Translations under genes and position numbers: made by a program
The notes under the pieces: generated by a model
Databases searched by the model: none
What the model was told of the DNA's origin: nothing
The model's input: only the letters and a program-made list of their open reading frames with translations
Part shown: positions 59,692-64,000 of the stretch, one piece after another
How positions within the stretch are numbered: the first letter of the stretch is position 1
Layout of the letters: every line of letters starts with the position of its first letter
Assembly: GCF_004522155.1 (NCBI RefSeq)
Contig: NZ_SDEA01000002.1
Coordinates: 248,001-312,000, forward strand
DNA: 64,000 bases
Direction of reading: 5' to 3'
DNA from: Paracoccus luteus
Lineage (GTDB): Bacteria > Pseudomonadota > Alphaproteobacteria > Rhodobacterales > Rhodobacteraceae

Positions 59692-60942
59692 CGCGATCGC
59701 CCCCCAGACCGCGTCCAGATCGGCGTCGGTCACGCAATAGGGCGGCAGGACATAGACCGTGTTGCCTAAGGGACGCAGCAGCACGCCCCGGTCCAGCGCG
59801 TGGGCGCGCAGGCGCGGCCCGGCGGCGGCCAGATAGCCCGCCGCGTCCGCCCGCAGGTCGATGGCGGCGATGGTGCCCGTGCGGCGGGGGTTGGCAAAGC
59901 GCGGGTCGCGGGCCAGATCGGCCAGCCGGTCGGCCTGCATCGCGCCGACCGCGTCCAGCCGCGCCTGCATCCCGCCCGCGGCCCAGATGCGGGCGTTGGC
60001 CAGACCCGCCGCGCAGGCCAGCGGGTTGGCGGTATAGCTGGACGAATGAAAGAACGTCCGGGACCGGTCCTGCGACCAGTGGGCCTGGAACACCGCCTCG
60101 CTGGCGATGGTGGCGGCCAGCGGGATCGCGCCGCCGGTCAGCCCCTTGGACGTGCACAGGATGTCGGGCGCGACGCCCGCGTGGTCGCAGGCCCACAGCC
60201 GCCCGGTGCGGCCCCAGCCGGTCATCACCTCGTCGGCGATCATCAGGACGCCGTGGCGGTCGCAGATCGCGCGCAGCCCGGCCAGCACCTCGGGGCCATA
60301 CATCAGCATGCCGCCCGCGCCCAGCACCAGCGGCTCGACGATCAGGGCGGCCATCTCGCCGGTCGCGGCCAGCGTCTCGAAGATGGCCAGCGTGCCTGCG
60401 CCGTCGCCACGCGGAAACGGCAGGCGGTCGACCGAGAACATCAGCGGCTCATAGCTGGCGTTGAAGATGCCGCGTTCGCCCACGCTCATCGTGCCGATGG
60501 TGTCGCCGTGATAGCCGTGTTCGATCACGGCGATGCGGTGGCGCGGGCGGCCGGTGTTGCGCCAGAACCCCAGCGCCATCTTCAGCGCCACCTCGACGCA
60601 GGTCGATCCGCTGTCGGAATAGAACACGCGCGTCAGTCCGGGCGGGGCAAGATCGACCAGCGCGCGGGCCAGATCCTCGGCCGGGGCGTGGGTCAGCCCG
60701 GCAAAGATCACCTGGTCCAGCCGTTCGGCGGTGTCGCGGATCGCGTCCATGATCGGCGGGTGGCGGTGGCCGTGGGTGATGACCCACCAGCTGGAAATCG
60801 CGTCGATCAGCTGGCCGCGGTCGGTGGCCAGATACGCCCCTTGCGTCTGGCTGACCATCGGCGGCGGCGGTTCGGTCGCGTGCTGGGTGAAGGGGTGCCA
60901 GACGGGGCTGTCGGGGCGAGTGCCACGGTGGGGGGTGGTCAT
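59677..60942 (-). CDS. bioA: Adenosylmethionine--8-amino-7-oxononanoate transaminase
   Basis: A 421-residue PLP enzyme. It begins with WHPFTQHATEPPPPMVSQTQ, typical of BioA; SSWWVITHGHRHP, FYSDSGSTCVEVALKMALGF and ADEVMTGWGRTGRLWACDHA follow, and the PLP lysine is in LCTSKGLTGG. It converts KAPA to DAPA with S-adenosylmethionine as amino donor. It overlaps bioD by four bases and is last in the bioB-F-D-A operon. Confidence 0.97.
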   Translation of the reverse strand: MTTPHRGTRPDSPVWHPFTQHATEPPPPMVSQTQGAYLATDRGQLIDAISSWWVITHGHRHPPIMDAIRDTAERLDQVIFAGLTHAPAEDLARALVDLAPPGLTRVFYSDSGSTCVEVALKMALGFWRNTGRPRHRIAVIEHGYHGDTIGTMSVGERGIFNASYEPLMFSVDRLPFPRGDGAGTLAIFETLAATGEMAALIVEPLVLGAGGMLMYGPEVLAGLRAICDRHGVLMIADEVMTGWGRTGRLWACDHAGVAPDILCTSKGLTGGAIPLAATIASEAVFQAHWSQDRSRTFFHSSSYTANPLACAAGLANARIWAAGGMQARLDAVGAMQADRLADLARDPRFANPRRTGTIAAIDLRADAAGYLAAAGPRLRAHALDRGVLLRPLGNTVYVLPPYCVTDADLDAVWGAIASFAG

Positions 60943-61565
60943 GCGAAATCCCTCGGGTCAAAGCGCGCGCGCATCGCGGCGGCAAGCGTGTCGGGCGTCA
61001 GCGGGTCCAGCCGGGGCAGGCGGCCCAGCACCCGCGCGCCGGAAAGCGCGGCGATGGTGGCGATGTTGTCGGGGTTGTCGTCGCCCACGAAGGCCACGCC
61101 GTGGACCCGCGCCCCGCGCCGGTCCAGCGATTCCAGCGCGGTCAGCGTGTGGCTGATGGTGCCAAGGCCGGTGGTGGCGACGACGATCACCGGCAGGCCC
61201 CAGCGGGCGAACAGGTCGGCCGACAGCAGCTGCCGGGTCATCGGCACCAGCACGCCGCCCGCGCCCTCGATCACCAGCGGGTCGGCGTCGGGGGGCGTCA
61301 GGTCGGGGATCGCGACCCCGGCCAGCTCGGCGGCGCGGTGCGGGGACAGCGGTTCCGGCAGGACCACCGCCTCGGGGTGGATGCGCGCGCCGGTCATGCG
61401 GGCGACGAAGGCGCCGTCGCTGCCCGGGGCGGGGTGGGTGGACGTTGCCGCCACCCCGGTCTGCACCGGCTTCCAATAGTCGGCGCCCAGCAGCCCGGTC
61501 AGCCCGGCGGCGAAGACCGTCTTGCCGATGTCGGTGCCGGTGCCTGTGATCACGAAACGGGCCAT
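60939..61565 (-). CDS. bioD: Dethiobiotin synthase
   Basis: A 208-residue P-loop enzyme: [18 protein letters not shown] (residues about 5-22) is the nucleotide motif, YWKPVQTG the substrate lysine region and VIEGAGGVLVPM the second motif. It closes the ureido ring of biotin with CO2 and ATP. Its start overlaps the end of bioF by 16 bases and its stop overlaps bioA by four. Confidence 0.97.
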   Translation of the reverse strand: MARFVITGTGTDIGKTVFAAGLTGLLGADYWKPVQTGVAATSTHPAPGSDGAFVARMTGARIHPEAVVLPEPLSPHRAAELAGVAIPDLTPPDADPLVIEGAGGVLVPMTRQLLSADLFARWGLPVIVVATTGLGTISHTLTALESLDRRGARVHGVAFVGDDNPDNIATIAALSGARVLGRLPRLDPLTPDTLAAAMRARFDPRDFA

Positions 61566-62698
61566 TCAGCCTCCAGCACTTGGGCCAGCCGGGTCACGTC
61601 GTCCGGCGTGGCGTTCAGGGTCAGCGACACGCGCAGCCGGGCGGTCCCGGCGGGCACGGTCGGCGGTCGGATGCCGCGCACGTCAAGGCCCGCCGCCTGC
61701 ACATGCGCGGCCAGCGCCATCGCGTCCGCGTCCGTGCCCACGATCAGCGGCACGATCTGGCTGCCCGACATCGGCAGATGCGGCAGGCGCGCCGCCATCT
61801 CGCGCCCGAACAGCGCGATCAGGTCGTGCAGGCGCTGCCGCCGTTCGGGTTCATCGCGCAGGATGTCCAGCGCCGCCGATCCCGCCGCCGCCATCAGCGG
61901 CGAGGGCGCGGTGGCGAAGATGAAGGGCCGGGCGCGGTTCACCAGAAAATCGCGCAGCACGCGCGGCAGGCACAGCAGCGCGCCCGACCCGCCCAGCGCC
62001 TTGCCCAGCGTGTGCAGCGTGATCACATTCTCACGGCCTTCCAGCGCGTGCGACAGACCGCGGCCCTGCGGCCCCCAGACGCCCGTGGCGTGGGCCTCGT
62101 CCACGACCAGAAACCCCTCGCGGTCGGCCAGCGCCGCCAGATCGTCCAGCGGCGCGCGGTCGCCGTCCATGCTGTAGAGGCTTTCGACCGCGATCCAGAC
62201 CGCGCCCGTCCCGCCATCCCGCCGCCAGCCCGTGATCACATCGGCGGCGTGGCCCGCGTCATTGTGCCGGAACCCGGCCACCGTGGCGCGGGTCAGCCGC
62301 GCGCCCTCGTGGGTCGAGGCGTGGGAAAGCGCGTCCATCAGCAGCAGGTCGCCCCGCTGCGGCAGGGTCGAGATCAGCGCGACATTGGCCGGATAGCCGC
62401 CGGTGAACCCCAGCGCCGATTCGGCGCCAAAGAACGCGGCGGCCTTGGCCTCGAACACCTCGTGCCAGCCGGTGTTGCCGCGCAGCAGGCGCGATCCGGC
62501 CGCGCCCACCGGCACGCCCTCGTCCAGCGCCGCGCGCACGGCGTCGCGCAGGCGGGGCGAGGCGGCAAGCCCCAGATAGTCGTTCGACGCGAAATCGACG
62601 CCCGCGCGCGGGATCAGCCGCCGCTGGCGCGAGGCCGCGGCCAGCCCGTCCAGATCGGCGCGAAACACCGCGAGGCGGTCGGGAACAGCCCCGCTCAC
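61550..62698 (-). CDS. bioF: 8-amino-7-oxononanoate synthase
   Basis: A 382-residue PLP enzyme of the alpha-oxoamine synthase family: [60 protein letters not shown] and the PLP lysine in [16 protein letters not shown]. It joins pimeloyl-ACP (or -CoA) and alanine to make KAPA. It overlaps bioB by four bases. Confidence 0.97.
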   Translation of the reverse strand: MSGAVPDRLAVFRADLDGLAAASRQRRLIPRAGVDFASNDYLGLAASPRLRDAVRAALDEGVPVGAAGSRLLRGNTGWHEVFEAKAAAFFGAESALGFTGGYPANVALISTLPQRGDLLLMDALSHASTHEGARLTRATVAGFRHNDAGHAADVITGWRRDGGTGAVWIAVESLYSMDGDRAPLDDLAALADREGFLVVDEAHATGVWGPQGRGLSHALEGRENVITLHTLGKALGGSGALLCLPRVLRDFLVNRARPFIFATAPSPLMAAAGSAALDILRDEPERRQRLHDLIALFGREMAARLPHLPMSGSQIVPLIVGTDADAMALAAHVQAAGLDVRGIRPPTVPAGTARLRVSLTLNATPDDVTRLAQVLEAEWPVS

Positions 62699-63744
62699 CG
62701 CAGGATCGGCACCGGCATGGCGGCGCGGTCCGGTGGCGGCGCGTCCTGCGGCGCGTGTTCATGCGCGACCATCGGCGACATGCCCAGGCGGGCCAGCAGG
62801 CGCATGTCGCAGTCCTCGTCGGGATTGCCGGCGGTCAGCAGCGTGTCGCCGACAAAGATCGAGTTCGCGCCGGCAAAGAAACACAGCGCCTGCATCTCGT
62901 CCGACATCTCGGTCCGGCCGGCGGACAGGCGGACGTGGCTTTGCGGCATCATGATCCGCGCCACCGCGATGGTGCGGACAAAGTCGATGGGATCGACCGG
63001 CGCGGCGTCCGCCAGCGGCGTGCCGGGGATGGCGATCAGCATGTTGATCGGCACGCTGTCGGGCGGCTCGGGCAGGTTGGCCAGCGTCACCAGCATGTCC
63101 ACGCGGTCCTGCTGCCCCTCGCCCAGCCCCAGGATGCCGCCGGAACAGACCTTGATGCCGCTGTCGCGGACCACCGCCAGCGTGTCCAGCCGGTCGGCAA
63201 AGCTGCGCGTCGTCACGACATTGGCGTAGTGCGATTCCGAGGTGTCGACGTTGTGGTTATAGTAATCCAGCCCCGCGTCCTTGAGCCTGCGCGCCTGGTC
63301 GCCGTTCAGCATCCCCAGCGTCATGCAGGTCTCCATCCCCAGCGCCTTGACGCCCTCGACCATCGCCACGACCTGATCCATGTCGCGGTCCTTGGGGCTG
63401 CGCCACGCCGCGCCCATGCAATAGCGGGTCGCCCCGGCGTCGCGGGCCTTCTTCGCCTCGGCGATGACGCGCTGCACCTCAAGCAGCTTGGAGGCCGACA
63501 GCCCCGACCCGTGGCGCGCCGACTGGCTGCAATAGCCGCAATCCTCGGGGCAGCCGCCGGTCTTGATCGACAGCAGCCGGCTCAGCTGGATGCGGTTGGG
63601 GTCGAAATGCTGGCGGTGGACGGTCTGGGCGCGGAACAGCAGCTCCATGAAGGGCAGGTCGTGCAGGGCGCGGGCCTCGGCCCCGGTCCAGTGCGTGCGA
63701 TCCGGTGCGGCGACGACGGCGGCGGCGGCGGCAGGGCGGGACAT
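62695..63744 (-). CDS. bioB: Biotin synthase
   Basis: A 349-residue radical SAM enzyme with the cluster motif [13 protein letters not shown] (Cys65, Cys69, Cys72). [38 protein letters not shown] and the end region with [12 protein letters not shown] follow. It inserts sulfur into dethiobiotin. The start at 63744 ([10 protein letters not shown]) follows an AGGTGCC-like site; in-frame sequence up to 63861 is unrelated. No BioR-type operator (TTATCTATAA-like) was seen in the 175 bases upstream. Confidence 0.97.
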   Translation of the reverse strand: MSRPAAAAAVVAAPDRTHWTGAEARALHDLPFMELLFRAQTVHRQHFDPNRIQLSRLLSIKTGGCPEDCGYCSQSARHGSGLSASKLLEVQRVIAEAKKARDAGATRYCMGAAWRSPKDRDMDQVVAMVEGVKALGMETCMTLGMLNGDQARRLKDAGLDYYNHNVDTSESHYANVVTTRSFADRLDTLAVVRDSGIKVCSGGILGLGEGQQDRVDMLVTLANLPEPPDSVPINMLIAIPGTPLADAAPVDPIDFVRTIAVARIMMPQSHVRLSAGRTEMSDEMQALCFFAGANSIFVGDTLLTAGNPDEDCDMRLLARLGMSPMVAHEHAPQDAPPPDRAAMPVPILR

Positions 63745-63882
63745 GGCACCTCTCTCGGCGGATTTGCAGGCTGCGGTTAGCAGCTTTGCGGGGGCCTGTC
63801 CAACGCGGGCGCATGCGGGCGCGGGGCCTGCGGCAAAGATCATTGACGGGCGGCGGGGCAATACCTCTAATCGGGCGTGATC

Positions 63883-63900
63883 CGGGGGCCGTCGCCCCCG
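63883..63900. promoter_or_regulatory. Hairpin in the bioB / right-edge gene divergent region
   Basis: CGGGGGC (63883-63889) and GCCCCCG (63894-63900) pair around four bases, 20 bases before the last gene's ATG. It resembles the hairpin half of the dispersed CTTCT-GGC element but lacks the AAATA part. Confidence 0.3.
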
Positions 63901-63919
63901 AGCAAGATAGGTGCGATCG

Positions 63920-64000
63920 ATGACCCTGATGACCCGTCTGGCCTGCGGCGCGGCGGCCCTGGCCCTGTCGGCCGTGGCGGCCGTGGCCGAACCGGCCCTG
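63920..64000 (+). CDS. Exported protein, N-terminus only
   Basis: An ATG at 63920 opens a frame that runs off the window: [20 protein letters not shown], then AVAEPAL. This is a signal peptide with likely cleavage after VAEPA or AVA. An in-frame ATG at 63929 is an alternative start. Nothing of the mature protein is visible, so the function is unknown. Divergent from bioB. Confidence 0.6.
   Translation, partial: MTLMTRLACGAAALALSAVAAVAEPAL

Overview
The window is GC-rich chromosomal DNA of an alphaproteobacterium, most likely Paracoccus or a close relative in the Rhodobacterales. The evidence is the NepR/EcfG general-stress locus at the left edge, a complete pqqABCDE operon flanked by two 'quinoprotein relay' genes, the glyQ–(DUF6446-like)–glyS arrangement, a bioBFDA operon, and four copies of a dispersed intergenic element (CTTCT-GGC…AAATA-TCC…GGGGG plus hairpin). 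The identification rests on gene content and style only. No rRNA, tRNA, CRISPR array or intact insertion sequence was seen.

Layout. 1–2456: end of nepR, an EcfG-type sigma factor and a HisKA_2-type membrane histidine kinase. 2491–7837: the minus-strand operon pqqA-B-C-D-E plus a SoxYZ-like carrier, with a divergent metallo-beta-lactamase relay protein. Together they make PQQ and probably serve periplasmic PQQ-dependent alcohol oxidation. 7910–10533: a GAF/Fis-type regulator and an NAD aldehyde dehydrogenase, with a perfect inverted repeat between them that is a likely operator. 10588–13747: an atypical hypothetical gene, topoisomerase IB, a DUF779 protein and type-2 argC. 13819–18516: Trm112-like, LON-domain, CnoX-like thioredoxin, xthA, a glutathionyl-hydroquinone reductase and an OmpR-family regulator. 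18660–22524: ribA, an L,D-transpeptidase-fold protein, UDP-glucose dehydrogenase and a UDP-glucuronate epimerase, tightly coupled. 22525–23124: a broken Mu-like phage gene. 23125–34934: catalase, ftsK, a dapC-like aminotransferase, amidase, ubiH-like hydroxylase, lolA, an SLT-fold lipoprotein and a thiolase.

35071–45202: a lipid-linked glycosylation module (GT2, LAB_N-like membrane protein, GT39/ArnT-like), a short Shine-Dalgarno-rich transcript with an 18-codon ORF, a VUT/YhhQ queuosine-precursor transporter, an operon of UMF1 transporter / MepA / phytase-esterase-like protein, a thioesterase-like gene, yggT and recQ. 45336–50489: an SPOR/peptidoglycan-binding-like exported protein, then glyQ, a small membrane protein and glyS, which carries an AT-richer in-frame insertion.

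50494–51000 is a decaying tandem array of about 70-bp units built around an interrupted palindrome; nothing in the coding annotation explains it. It is followed by kynU, whose stop codon has been thrown out of frame by an exact 26-bp tandem duplication. Kynureninase is thereby fused in one open frame to the first of two RND adaptor proteins of an efflux operon. The window ends with trkH, the bioB-F-D-A operon and the start of an unidentified exported protein.
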